The position numbers and the translations under genes were made by a program. A stretch of 64,000 nt of DNA from Zelopaecilomyces penicillatus (lineage: Eukaryota; Ascomycota; Sordariomycetes; Hypocreales; Pseudodiploosporaceae), in NCBI GenBank assembly GCA_005765155.1, contig VCCP01000008.1:1612001-1676000 (forward strand). Direction: 5' to 3'. Positions 35,299 through 48,570 of this stretch are shown here, in pieces (the stretch's first letter is position 1; each line of letters starts with the position of its first letter). The notes under the pieces are model-generated. The model made no database searches. It saw only the letters and a program-made list of their open reading frames with translations, and had not been told where the DNA came from.

Positions 35299-36291
35299 GG
35301 GTAGGATCGTCAGTCACCTCGCATCAGGTTTCCTTGAACTCGTATGCTTTCTCGTTTACATGGTATGTAAGGCAGAAAACCCAGGCCACAAGCTCTCTCT
35401 CTCTCTCACACACATACACACACCAACTGTGAAGTTACTATACTCTCCCATCATGTACTGGTACAAAACAGACCAGATTGATGTCTGTGATACCCACGTA
35501 CGATGGATTCATGCACATGGTGTGTGTCGCCGACGGGTTTGCAGCGCGCCCTGTGCGCACACGCATCGAGTGCGATAGGAAAGCGCAGCGCGCAAGGCCA
35601 CAGAGACGATGTCACCCGGATTTGGAACCAAAACCCCATCTTTTCTCCACGCCCGATTTGCGCCCTAGCTAAAAGGGTTTTAGCAATCCTGGGGCAGAAA
35701 AATGTAACGCGAGGTGAAAGACGGGGGCAGTTGGTTAGTGAATGGATGATAAGCAAACCCAAGGCAGCCCAAGATGTGTTTGCCAAGTCCTCCATCTCGG
35801 CCGGCAATTGCTACTGCTCTCTTAGTCGTCCGTGTGTTTGTAAGCATTCATCAGTACTAGGGCTTTTCCCCTTTTGAGGTGTACAACATTACCTCTGGCT
35901 TTTTTCTCCACCACGTCTAGCCCTACGCCGTTGGGAAACAAACCAAAAGAATTGGCGCAAACCGCCGCCCAATAAGAAAGACACACGCCCAAGAAGAAGG
36001 GCAAAAAAGGAGCTAAACAAGCTGACACTAGGGAATGCCGGGGAGGGTGTGTGTGTGTGGCCTGGGTACGTGTGGTAGATTTAGCCAGCCCAGCCTAGCC
36101 TGGCCCGGCTCAGCCAGTTCAAACCAGAGACAGAGACAGAGAGAGCGAGAAAAGCGAGCTTGAGCTAGACAGCGTTGGGAGCTAGCTCGACCAAAAGGCC
36201 ACGAGGGCGTGCCGGACAGATTCCGGGGAGGATGCCTCTATTGCCGAAAACGAAAATCTTCCCACGTTTTCCCATGAACCCAACCCCCACA

Positions 36292-36304
36292 CCCCCCCCC
36301 CCCC
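36292..36304 (+). repeat. poly-C run (13 C)
   Basis: Homopolymer C run followed by CT-rich and T-rich sequence. Confidence 0.95.
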
Positions 36305-36455
36305 TCCTCCCCCTCTTCTTTTTTTCCCCCTTTTGCACGTTGCTTTTTTTGGCTGGGCTGATTGATGATTTTCTTATCCACTAACCCAACAAAAACAGCC
36401 AGCATCAAACAAGCAAAATGTGTGTGTTTGTTCATGCGCCACTTGGAACTTCTAG

Positions 36456-36488
36456 AATGGGATGGGAAGGGATGGGATGGGATGGATG
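36456..36488 (+). repeat. (GGGAT)n microsatellite
   Basis: Imperfect tandem GGGAT/GGGAA units on the plus strand, G-rich and able in principle to form a quadruplex. Confidence 0.9.
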
Positions 36489-36737
36489 TCTAGCACTTTA
36501 CATGAGACAACCGTCGTCAGCTTTCTTTTGTCTTATGTGCCGCATCAAAAGATGTCATTCGATTCCCTGTTATGGTAAGTTGAGGTTGTAGTGAAAAGGC
36601 CTTCAATTTTTCAGATTCATGCCCACGTTTTTTGTTGTTTAAGTGTGTGTGACCTTTGGCAATGACATGCTTGCAAGAGCTCATCCAACTAGCTTGTGTA
36701 CGTACTACGTAGTAGATGTCTCTCCCGGGGGCATCGT

Positions 36738-36758
36738 CCCCCCCCCCCCCCCCCCCCC
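36738..36758 (+). repeat. poly-C run (21 C)
   Basis: The longest homopolymeric G/C run in the window, preceded by CCCGGGGG. Confidence 0.95.
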
Positions 36759-37141
36759 ATGATTCTGAGACAGAAAAAGGAAAGGCTCGTCATTCCTGTT
36801 CATGTGTGTTTCATGCCATATCAGCAACAACACCAAAAAAATCAAAAATACCACATCCGGCACTCGCGGGCCATGGATCCGGGGAGGGAGCCACAATGCC
36901 GATAGCCATGCGAGGAAAATCAATCCCTAGTCGCTGGTCGGGCGGTGTTCTTTCCATGTGGTAAATGCGTTCGATTTACCCACGTCTACCTACGTATGTA
37001 ACATGCAGATGCACACGGCGAACCGCGCGCTCGATTACTAGACATAGGAATAGGTGTTAGAGGAAAGGAGAGTCCGTGCTTGAGGTTGATAAGGCAAAGA
37101 GACAAAAATCTCAGATATGTATGTAAGATGGCGCTTTGCAT

Positions 37142-37158
37142 CCCCCCCCCCCCCCCCC
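37142..37158 (+). repeat. poly-C run (17 C)
   Basis: Homopolymer C run. Another of 12 C lies at 37731-37742 and a further 12 C at 40199-40210. Confidence 0.95.
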
Positions 37159-39303
37159 AAGCATGTATGTACAGCTCGCTAACGAAAGTTGAGCACGTCC
37201 ATCCTCAATTGCGCTGAGGCTGGATGTGTTGCGCTGAGCTGTACGGAGTACTGTACTGTATGTTTGACATACTATTATGCCTTGTTTGTTTGTTTCTCTC
37301 ATGCATTACTGCGCATCCATCTCATGCCATGTATCTGTAGGTACATGCATCAGGCTCTGACGTTGTTTAACTTCCTTATGCCAGCCTGTTTCGCCAGATC
37401 TACGTAGGTGCAGATGGGCAGTGGTTGTTCTCCAATAGAAGGACCCGCGCACGCCTGCAAGGCAACGGGATCTGCATGCCTGCTTACTCCGAGGCAACTT
37501 AGGTCAACGAGGCTTTGTTTGGTTGGTAGTCTCATGGTTTGTTGTGTCTTGTGTGTCTTGTGCCTTGTGGTGGTGGTGGTGGCGGTAATAGTGGCGTTGT
37601 CATATGTGTGGGTGCTAGGACACATGGCCTTCCATTCAGTCTTCTATTCGTCTTCTCTCCCCTTTTTACATCATACATCAATGTCTCAGCCATGGAGAAG
37701 GATTGCGAAAAAAGAACATTCCAAGCCGTTCCCCCCCCCCCCGCAGGTTGATGGATGAAAAACTTTTGATGCTTGTCAAACATGGTGTCCGTCCCGTCTT
37801 TGGTCCTCCCCTTGCATGAATGAGACTGTAGGTGTATGTAGGTACGAAGAGTAGCAATTCATCCACTCTGTCATCATACACCTTCCCAGCTTGAACTTGT
37901 TAGTCCCCTCTCTCTCTGTCTCTATTATCCACGCCGCCCATGTCTCCCGTACTATAGACATGGGTGCCAACGATTGCTGATGATGATGAAGATGATGTAC
38001 AACATTGATGTTCAAAAGTCAAGACGGAGATGGGGGGAGGGGGCGCGCTTACTGGCTTGGAGGGTAACATTGCATCTTCAAAGTCCAAAATTCGGTAAAG
38101 TCGACCAATCCGAGAACTTTCCGCCGGCTGGACTTTGCTTGTCCCTGTTTTGGCCCTTCCATATGCTACATACTTGACGGCCTCTAACCCCTGACACCCT
38201 GGAATTATACCCAGCGATGAGCATAACAACACGTGCGGCACTTGACCCTGTCTGTCGTTTGGTTCATTTCAGGGATCAATGTTTTGCTGTTTTGCTGTTT
38301 CACTTGCTTGCTGGATAAATTCAGGGCATTAACAACATCTCCCGGGGGGGTTTTGGAGACTCAGTCTCTCCCAAGCTTGAGATCCCGTTGCCTTGTAATT
38401 ACCCAAGAAAATCCGGGATCCATCACAATAACAAGACTACTTATTAGATCAACCTGCGTTGCGCAAGGGTTCTCTGAGCCACGCGTGGTATCTATCTCAT
38501 CTCTCATCTGGTGGTGTGCAGCAGCCCCCAAAAAGAGAACAAGGGCCCCATATACCTTGCCTGCCATGTGCGTTTGTCCCTCTGGTGTGTGTGTTGTATC
38601 GTCAGTACCTACACCTATTCGCAAATTGGGTAGGTGAAAGCAGTCTTCAATCTGTATCTATTGGTGGGAAGGTACACACACACACATCATTGCCTATAAT
38701 CCATGCACACCCACTCCCGTAGCGCAGGGCGCTTCGGGAGCTCCGAGCAAGGCTGGTCCCTTTTTTTTTCTATTTTTCCTTTTCTTGATGGATTCTGCTC
38801 CGTGGCTGCCTTGGGCCCCCCTAGCCATCAATTACTATCGACTTCTGTTTGGCCATTCGGTACAGGTTGGCAGGCAGGCAGGCAGGTTATGCAGGGTGTA
38901 GTCCGGAGCCGAGCGACGGGTTGTGAAGATTGCTTCTCGCGGACCCCCCTCCAATGAGCAAGCAAACAAGCATCGCTCATCTCGGGCTTCTGTACCTACT
39001 TGCACGAAACACCGCCACTGGCTAGGCCATGTGTTCGTTTTGCTGCAATACCACCTACACAGCATGGTTCCTTGGCAGTCATTGTTTTCCATCTCTCTTC
39101 CTTGACTACGTAGTGCTTGCCTACCTTATCCATTGACTGGTCTCTCGCCTATATCATCCCATATTGGGACACATTGAGCGCCCCACAAGATCCTCCCTCT
39201 ACTATGTAGATGCACACTTCTCAAGTTGGGCCCCATTCCCCAAATGCGAGTTTATCATCATGTTCCCCCTTGGGGGACTTGATAACAGCGCGTCGTCGTC
39301 ATC

Positions 39304-39329
39304 TTTGCTGCTGCTGCTGCTGCTGCTCT
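39304..39329 (+). repeat. (CTG)n trinucleotide repeat
   Basis: About seven CTG/GCT units. On the minus strand they read as a Ser run inside an open frame that I do not call as a gene. Confidence 0.9.
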
Positions 39330-42300
39330 CCGCTGCCGCGTTCCCGTTCCCGTCAGACATTGAACGCGGCTCACGTCTTACTTTCATATCTGTCCGGCAA
39401 GGGAAGGATCGCGATGGCGCCACCATCTCATCGACGATGCATCTGCCACATGCTGCCCCCCACTCCCAGACAGACAGCCCTCTCTGGCCTCGCCTCGCCT
39501 TGACACCGTCACTCCCTCGGACACAAAGGGGGAAGAGGAAAAGGAGGGGTACCGCTGCGGAGGCGCTGCTGAGGGATTCGTCCGCGTCATTGTAGAGTGA
39601 AGGTGTTGCTGCTTGGCCGTCTTGAAGAGAGACACGTGAGGAAATAGAACACCCCAACTCTGTTGGTCTGTGGGGGGGGGGCTGCCAAACATCCCTAAAC
39701 AACCCCCAGACAGCACTCACTGGACCCCTAAACAGCCACCCCCCCCTGGACCATCACCCCCTGTAATCTTCCTTCTACCGCCTGGTGCTAGCCTTCTAGC
39801 TCCCGCCCAAATGCCAGCCACTACCAGCCACTGCCAGCAGCCCCCAGCACACACACCACCCCTACCGGCACCGTGAAAACCCGCTGGCTCCATCACCCGG
39901 CAAATTGGTCCATTCCCTCTGGTGCTGAACGTCGGACGCCACTGGCCGCTTGTCCGTCCGCCCCCCCTGCTCCCCATCAATTGGCCTGACAATCGAACCC
40001 TGCTGCACCTCACGCTATTTCTGGGCGTGTTCTCATTCTCAGTGCAGTTTACAGGCAGAGACACGCGCCGGCAGGCATGGCACAGGCGACCATACATTAG
40101 TACAAGTCCCCAGGCCCGTAATACAACCAACCACTAGTTAGCCACTGAACACAGGGTAGCACCGTACCACAGAATACCTGCCCTGTCAGCACCTCGTTCC
40201 CCCCCCCCCCAAAAGACACCTCTACCCCAGAAAAATGAGGATGAGAATCGTATGACAGCCAAGATATCTAGGAATACCTACTTATCCATCCATAGCTAGC
40301 GCCTAGGCTCCCTCAGTGAGAACTACTTGTACGCTTTGGAAACATTCCGGAGTCCGATGCGCTCCGCACAGCGCTTCCTATGGGGTTTTGCTCCAGCGCT
40401 CATGGCCCTTGCACGGCAGTAGCAAGGTCTCCCCACAAGACCTTTCCCAAATCCCATTATAGCGCCTTATCTTCCACACTGACGCCTTTCAAAACATGGG
40501 CAGCGGCCAGGCACAAAAATAGATGCGCTATACTATACTACACCTATACTATACAGGTATACTGATACTACCTTGCCTACTTCGTACAGCAGCCTCTAGC
40601 ACTAGTTGAGCTCGTTGACAGATGCTACATGGTAGTAGCTTCCATGTTCCGTGTTGGACTGATGGGACGGATGGCTTGCTTTAATATAGGTAGGTAGGCA
40701 CTCACGAGGCACCAGATTTGGCCCCTTTGCAGTGCCGTTCTGCCCACGTCTCAATATCAAGGCTTTTTAGCCGTTACAACTATAGCAAAAGCCGTCCAAG
40801 GATCGCCCACGCCTCAACGCCTCAACGCCTCGCAGCGCCCGCACAGCCCTAAAGTCGCCTGCTGTGAAAGGGGGGAGGGGCCAATCGCGACGAGGTGGAC
40901 CGAAGCGCCACGCCTACACCGGAACCACACGTGGTGGTGTCATACACTCACTGCCTACGTATAAGGGAGGTGAGCGCCAATCCCTGATGCCAAGGGGTGT
41001 GGGCCACAGTGAGGATGATGATGATGCTGATGATGATGGATGGCGTCTTTCGATCGTATCATTGTTTTGGTTTGGCCAGGTTTGGTTGGCCAATTTTGAT
41101 CCGATGCGCTTCTGCACCCTACCCTGGGGTAAAACCGCCCAGGGTGCGTTTCTCTACCTACCTACTCTTGGCTTGGGCCAGATAAGCCAAAAGTAAAGCC
41201 CAGACCACGCACTGGCCAAGCAAGACGACACCAGAAAGCGAAAAGCATGCGAGCGAGCAAGGTCAGGTATGCTGCATGTCCGGCTAGACTACCTAGGTAG
41301 TAATCGAGCAGGTATGTATGTAAGTAAAGTAACCGAGATAGGTGTAGATTCAAAGGCGGCGGGCAGACAAGGCAAGGTATGCACCTACCTAGGTGTAGAG
41401 GGTAAGAAAAAAAGATGATAATGCAACTGCTGGCTGGGGTCAAACACGGCGGCGTGGGGAAGTTTTCCCGAAAATGAGAAAGAAAATGCAAAGCCACGCC
41501 CCCCTGTTTTTGTCTTTTTAGGTATGGTACACAACAGCAACGTAATATGTAAAGTAAAGCAAGGGTTTTTAGTTGTTTACAGAGTCCGGACATGCATTTC
41601 TGTCCTGCTTTTTTCAATGCTTTTGCTGTCATTCTCCCTCAGTCTCAACGGTCTCTTGGGTCCTGCTGTACAGAGGCCAGATTTACCCCAGACTATAAAA
41701 AATGGGAACTTAATAGATGCAGGTGGAGAGAGAAAAATAGAAGGCTAATATATAAGAGCAAAGAACAGAAAAGAAGTTCAGCAACAGACTGGACCAGGGA
41801 GGGGGGTCTGGTATTCGGGAAGTTCAAAGTTTCCGGGTTTTCTCTGCTGCATGTGTAGTATTACTTCCTCCGGTGTCCATTTTATCTAGCTAGAGGAGGA
41901 GTAGCCCCGGAGAGAAGGGGTGAAGGTGTATCTGTCTGTCTCTTTGCTGCTCGGTGATTGTGCAATTGCCCCCGTCGAGAGTCTTGCCAGCAAACATGGA
42001 CACTCTCTATTCTGCTCTTTCCCTACCTTGGTATGTAGTAAGACCTTGCCTGCTGCTAGATACGCCAACCCAACTGTTTATCTTGCACTGGCGCTGGCAA
42101 ACAAAAACACACACACACACACCCTGTATTGAATACGGACATTTATTACCAACCCGATGGGCTGCCGGAGGAATATGCAATTGCCGTCCGTGTGCGCAAA
42201 GTACGACATCGGTATCCCAGTGCAGCGCCGCTAGTTGTATACACGCCGAATCTCCCAAATCCCCCCCCCTCCCCTTCTTCCCCTGTCTCTACATCAGCCT

Positions 42301-44489
42301 GCTTATGCGGGATATTCCAATTCCAGGCTCTAATTTGCCCCCCCTCCCTCCCCCAGGAAAATGTGTCAAAGCCAAAGGGAAAGAGTCATTTCGTGGGGTG
42401 CATGCAGGAAAGAATTGAGAGAGAGAGAGAGAAAGAGGGGAAGAGGCCTGTAGGCGCAGCTCATGCGCAGCGCGAGGTGCATGAGGACCAGCTCGTGATC
42501 ATAATTAATGTTGAGCTTCTGCATGATTACTGTCGTGCTTTGCAGAACCAACCAAAAAAAGAAACGTAAACTAGTATATCAATTTGTTATATATCCTTGC
42601 CTTTTGTTTTATAGCCTACTTAAAAATATAACTTTAATCCAAACACTGACTCACCCGCCCTCCAATTGAAATTCGTGTGTTTCGTTGGCCAACGCCTCTC
42701 AGCGGCACGGCTAACAGTCAGCCAATAGCCGCCCGCCTTCTGTGCTGCATAATTTCCTATTTAGGCAATCATCCCTCTCTCTCTCTTTTGTCAAGGTATA
42801 TCCATGCCCCAAAGGCATCAATTAGCTTCAATGATACCCATTATGTAACGTCCGCGTATGCAACTAAAACTATCTACCTAAAGTACATGAGCCAGTCCAC
42901 ATAGATTGATAACCTCGCTTTCGTTTGTGCTGTGCCACTGCAACGCGTCCTTTTTACTTGCAACGGCCGATAGCCGTGATCCTCCATCGCTACAGGCTCC
43001 GTCTGTTTGGCTGGGATTACGGATAAATAATAATAGAGACAGGCCGGGGGATCTGTTGCTTTTGTTAAGTTAGTCCTTTTCCGGGGTTCATTTCCTCCTG
43101 CACGCACATCGCTCTTTCGGTCTATGTTGCCTTTGTCTACATTTTCCTAAAAGTGAATCATCCGAAGCATTTAATCTCATGTAACGTTCTTGACGGAACA
43201 TATCCGAGGCTAAAGAAAAATAAGGGCTACTACACAATGAGCCCATCAGTCTTCGCCGCTGTCATACATGTTGAAACTGAAAGAAAGTCCCTCTCCATGG
43301 AATCCTGAACCTTTGCTTTGAAGATGGAGGAAGGAACTAAAGTGAGACAATATCAAAGCACTAGAGGGCGCCGTACGTGTGTCACGATAATCAACAAGTC
43401 CATCATTGGGGTGTGCATGCGAATTGATCCTCGTCGGACAAATCCCACCATGGATTGCCTCGCGGACAAGGGCTCAGGTGGTTAGTGCTGCTGGGTCACT
43501 ATAGGTGTACCTACGTACAGTGATGTACAGTGGTGTACATACATACCTACGCAGTACGAGGAGTCGCCTCCTCCTTCATTCACCTTGCTCAAAAAAGAAC
43601 GGCTTTTCATGGACTTGAACCCTGAATACGCATTAATCACTATATAATTAGTACATGTAAATAGAGAAACGTCAAGGATCACGTCTGCCAGGATGTATGC
43701 AGTTTTTCTTGCCGTGAAGGCAAGGAAGATCGCCATCATCCCGCACCCCAGGGCTCCGTCCGGTGTCTCCGGAAACATCACCCACCCCTCGAACGAAGAT
43801 CATCTTCCATACACATACAAAGGGGGTATGGTGTAGAATAGTTTCCTGATAATAGTGCATCTTACCCCAGGAAACACTTAGCCCGAATACAGCAAGATTA
43901 TCGACCATCAAAAAGACCCTGTGAATTGTTGTCCAAGGAGTTTTTCATACTGTGAAAATGTACAAGATTCCGGGACAAATAAACGGACGCTAGGTGCAGT
44001 TGATCAAAAGCCGCATCGTAAATCCCATTTGAACATGGAACCCATCTACCGCTACAGTGCTACCTACACGTCTTGTCATGGATGTTGTTTTAAAATTACC
44101 CAAACCACTCCATAAATCACACTGCATCGTCCTCTGCACATATGTAGGTAGCTACGGCTACAGTACACGCCTTCCCATGAACATGGCTAGGGGTGCGACG
44201 GACGGACGGACGAGCTTTGCAATTCGAGCCACTAAACGCAAAACACGCGCGCGTATGTGTCTGTGTCTGTGTGTGTGTGATTGTCTAAACGCTTGATCCT
44301 TCAGTTGTTGGCGACGTCGCTTGGGAGGAATGCGTGCGCACAGCAGGTAGCAGAATGGATGAGCAAATGTTACCCAATCTCGGGCACACACCACACAACT
44401 CATTGGGCCCAGGAGCGCCGCGATTCCGAGAACTGTTAAACGCGAGACGATCGCTCTCAACTTGCCGCCTTGCTTTGCTAATTACCCTT

Positions 44490-44522
44490 TTGGTTGGTTG
44501 GTTGGTTGGGGGGGGGGGGGGG
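44490..44522 (+). repeat. (TTGG)n repeat running into a poly-G run of 15
   Basis: Tandem TTGG units end directly in a 15-base G run (44508-44522). Confidence 0.95.
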
Positions 44523-44670
44523 CTCATCCTTCAAGCCGTCGTGCCTCACCCCCCCAATGATCGTTGCGAGTCTCAAACGTGGAAAACGAGCCAGCGAATG
44601 GTTTGACCATTTTCTCCAAGTGTGTGCGATCCCACTTATGCACAACAAAAGCAAGCGGTGGCAGTCTGTG

Positions 44671-44695
44671 ATCCATCCATCCATCCATCCATCCA
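44671..44695 (+). repeat. (ATCC)6 microsatellite
   Basis: Six tandem four-base units. Related CCATC-rich sequence recurs at 45176-45203. Confidence 0.95.
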
Positions 44696-45419
44696 AGGAA
44701 TCCATTCCGTCACCCCAGCCCGTTTTCGTCAGCAATAACCATGCGCGAAAAGGCAAAGAGCGAGAGAAGCTAAGCGAGCCTCGCTCCTTTGACCACTCAA
44801 GTGTGTGCGTTGCCTCTTCTAAATCAATTCAATCAGTGCCGAGGCGCCGCGGTGCAAGTTTCTTGGAATACTATCCCCAAAACATGAAGCCCCCCCCGTG
44901 TTTTTGTTTTCTAATCTCGGTTTCATAAGCAATTTAGTTGTAGGCCCGAATTGTGTGTGCCGTGGGGGGCAGCATAATTAAGACGTAGCCAAGCCTTGGT
45001 TTCCTCCCCACTATAGAACCATTCATTCTGACACATTAACCAGAAAGAGCCAATGACGCTCAATCAGTAGAAGAAAAAGGCATACACAATGGTCACATTT
45101 CATACGTGCATTGCGCAGCATTCGGTTGACTAGTATCTTGTCAAAAACTTGGCCAACATCGAGTCAGCATCCTTCCATCGCATCCATCCATTCATCCATT
45201 CACCCACTGCCGCGAGAGCCTCATCGACGTGGGACGGACGGGACACACCCATCCGATCGCCGATCTCATTTCCCAATGCGGGACCCCCACAGACGTCATC
45301 ATTTCTATTCTTGGGGAGGCAGTTCAGGCTCACGCACGATGTAGGCCGTTTTGCAATTTATGGCTAGAAAGGATGAGGCTATGTCCTCGTCAATAAAGAC
45401 CAACCTTGGCTAAACATGA

Positions 45420-45464
45420 CACACACATTCACACACACACACACATATATATAGATATATATAC
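45420..45464 (+). repeat. (CA)n followed by (TA)n tract
   Basis: A CA dinucleotide tract passes into an ATAT tract, a likely easily melted or polymorphic stretch. Confidence 0.9.
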
Positions 45465-46034
45465 ATTTGATAGCTGGGTGTGTCATTGGAATCGTACGAG
45501 CAGCATGCTTATTACAAGGACAAGGCACCTCGCGAAACGGGCACAGATCGACAGAGTAATAATGACAAGGCAGAGGGATCCGGGTGTGGTAGCATCCTCT
45601 TTTATCCGTCGGCGACAATGACACTGACAAGCAGACTTGTGCCTGTGCGTTTTTTTGCAAGCTATTGAAACCTGACAGAACAAGACGATCAGCGTCCCAA
45701 AACTGTGGGTGGGAAAAACATTAGGTAGGTAGGTAACTACCTCTCGTGCCGCCTACATTTGTCTCACCTCCATCCGCCTTCAAGATTCCTGCCCACGTGT
45801 TGGTGCTTGGCTGCAGTGATCAACAGAACACTCCCCCCCTTTCGTTCTCCCTTATATGTAATCCACACCACAAAATACTCCGTTTTCTTTTTTATTTGTT
45901 TTTGGCCAAATAAGCAGGCACTACCGTACCGTACTTTATAGTACGAATGCTGACACGGAGAGTTTTTAACCAGATTCATATATGTAAGCTTAGCTGATTA
46001 CTCGGCACGGGATCGAAGAGTCCTACCTAAAGGA

Positions 46035-46054
46035 GGGGGGGGGGGGGGGGGGGG
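46035..46054 (+). repeat. poly-G run (20 G)
   Basis: Homopolymer G run on the plus strand, second longest in the window. Confidence 0.95.
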
Positions 46055-47267
46055 TGAGTTGGAATGCGGTGCAGTGTATAGACGGGACGCACCATCCGAG
46101 TGTAACATCGCACGCCGATGCACCATTTCCACCATACGGCCCATCGAAATTATGACCCCCAACAGGCTCCTATTGCAACTCCGGGACAAGTTCACCTCAG
46201 TGAAACATGATAGGTAGGCAGATCTTGCTACAGCTGTTTTGGGTAAATGTAGGTATTGTGATAGACCTGAATGGAACACTCTCTCTGGCAGGTCTTACGA
46301 GTCCCGGCACTCCCACCTTCTCAAGGGAACATTGATAACAAAGCCAACGCAACCCGTCTGCCTGCCTCTTCAAACATGCAGGATTTGATACGTGTATGCA
46401 TGTTGATTATGAAATAAGAATGGGTGTTTTCCGAGACAGACATCCAAAACGTCCCGCCACCATCACCAACCAAACTTTAATAGGCAAATTCACTACATAA
46501 CGCACATTGATGATGGACGAGGGTGTTTCTCATTCGTCAACATTTTTGCAGCACAATTCATAATCATGATGATAACAAATATCACAGAGACCGGTGAAAC
46601 CGGAGGAGGGGCGTTGCTGGAAATAAGATGAAATAATGAAACATAAGTTGCTATAAAGATGGCTTGGAAAATAAAATAAAAGATTAGTGGACACCCCAGA
46701 AAATAAATAAAGCAACTGTCTCTAATCTAAGACAGCGGTAATATACCTAGATTATCCGCGGGAATACTAGCCCTGTGAATCAAGAGTCCTGCCCGTTTAA
46801 ATTACTTACCAACATAAAAACTCCACCATGATGCAGACGTTTGACAGATGTTGAATGAATGAATCAACTCCATATTTCTCAAAATGGCATAAATGGGCAA
46901 CACTTGCTTCAGTACAACAGTAAAAACCTAGTACAACAGTAAAAAACTACTACCTACGCATTAGGTCCCCCCCACCCCCACGTAAAAGTTCACCACCCAC
47001 AGGGATGTCCCGGCTGTCAGGCACATCACAATTCCAATCAGTCAAGTCATAGGGGAGTGAGTAAAACAACACCTGCTGGGTAATCTGACACGCAGTGGAA
47101 TGAGGAACAAATGGGACCAGTGTTTTGGCTTTTCATACACGTACATGTTTGCGTATGTATGTGCTAAGTAAATACAGTAGGTGAACAGTTCACACACCCT
47201 CCCCCCTCTCCACTTGCCGTGCCGCTTGGCTTTAAAGAAAGCAACAGGATCTTGCATACTGTACATG

Positions 47268-47280
47268 CCCCCCCCCCCCC
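47268..47280 (+). repeat. poly-C run (13 C)
   Basis: Homopolymer C run. A nine-C run follows at 47483-47491 and an 11-G run at 47739-47749. Confidence 0.95.
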
Positions 47281-48570
47281 TTTCACAAGCTCATATCGTA
47301 CCTTGTCGGATTCAGGATTTTATTATACCCTTTTTTTGCATCAAAAACCATGTCTATCAACTCCCTTGGTATGCTTGACTCGCATGAAACCGTGTATACC
47401 TGCAAAAAAAAAAATCACATTAAATACGAGCCCATGCTTTGAAAGCATATGTACATGCTGCCCATTCCTTTACATTTATTAACCCCCCCCCACCCCCCTG
47501 GTTAAACCCTCGTTCTGGAAGCCGCTTCTCCCGTTTCGAACTTCAACGCAATGCATCACTGCAACGCAACGCAACAAAAACTAAAAGGATGCAGTACCCG
47601 GGGGGAGGGAGTTCAGGATCCCAATTGACTCGGCATTGGTAAGAAAAAGAGAAGAAGAAAAAGGAAACATGGGCCTTGGCCCTGGGGCGAGGGAACATTA
47701 TCCCACAAGGGTCTGCGACATGACGCAATTGTTTTTTTGGGGGGGGGGGCTGGTTGATCGAATATCAAAAAAAACCCACTTACCACTAGACAATGGGGCT
47801 TTTCGTGCATGATGGGGATTCCCAACGCTGTCGATGTGTAAGGTGGGATATCCGATACGAGAAATGCAATGTTGGTTTGTCATGGGTGTTTGGCGGTGAA
47901 ATCTTCTACTTGGGGATGTAAACAGCGAGCGAGTGTAACCCAAAAAAATGCTACTTTCTTCAACAACGGCTTACACAGCTCATCGCGTGCACGGCCAGAG
48001 TTATTCTCATACCCAAAAAAATCAATTGCCATCAATTGGTGTGCATCTATCATCTACAAATAGGGGTTTATCGAGGTGCATGTGTGAATACAATAAATAC
48101 TACATGGTGTAATGATGCTTTGGTATCATATAATACTATCTGTCTGCCAACTGAAGCTTTCCCTACCCGCTTTCGCTCCTGCGATGCTCAAGGGTAGTCG
48201 CAAAAAAAAAAAAAGAAGACAAAACATAGAAGGAACATGACAAATCAAGAAAGGGGAAAAAAAACCTGATAAAGGAAATAGAGTAGCGAGAATGAGAAAG
48301 TCGTTAATATCCATGCAAATAGCATCTGTCCGTCTCTCCCTCCCATTTAGGTCATAACAATTCAGGATGCTCGCGCTATCCTTCCATCGGAGCCTTTCCT
48401 TTTCTTCTTCATTGCTCCGACCGAGGCTGGGCGGCTCCAGGCGTCGTAGCCATTTGCTCGGCGAGTCTCCGAGAAGTTGTATTGTTCAAGCCAATGCTGA
48501 CGACATGCATCACCATACCCTTGTTGTTTTATTTAATTTTTCTTCTTCGTCTTGTTGGCCGTTTTCGATA

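Larger units (their letters stand above)
32352..48570. other. 16 kb low-complexity gene desert (left part)
   Basis: No frame in this stretch has recognisable domains or sustained protein-like composition, and the open frames are short and overlap on both strands. It contains ten poly-G/poly-C runs of 11 or more bases, at least eight microsatellites, pyrimidine-rich stretches that resemble fungal leaders, and repeated TAGGTA/TACCTA words (for example 40688-40700, 41287-41300, 41383-41396, 45724-45737). GC content looks near one half by eye, so it is not a typical AT-rich decayed-repeat block. It may hold non-coding transcripts, but I cannot show one. Confidence 0.6.

Noticed and set aside
35391..35424. 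CT/CA dinucleotide tracts as a possible telomere or transposon end
   Set aside because: No TTAGGG-type repeats and no inverted partner seen; treated as simple sequence.
36690..36930. Proline-rich and glycine-rich frames around the 21-C run
   Set aside because: Products of the homopolymer run read on both strands.
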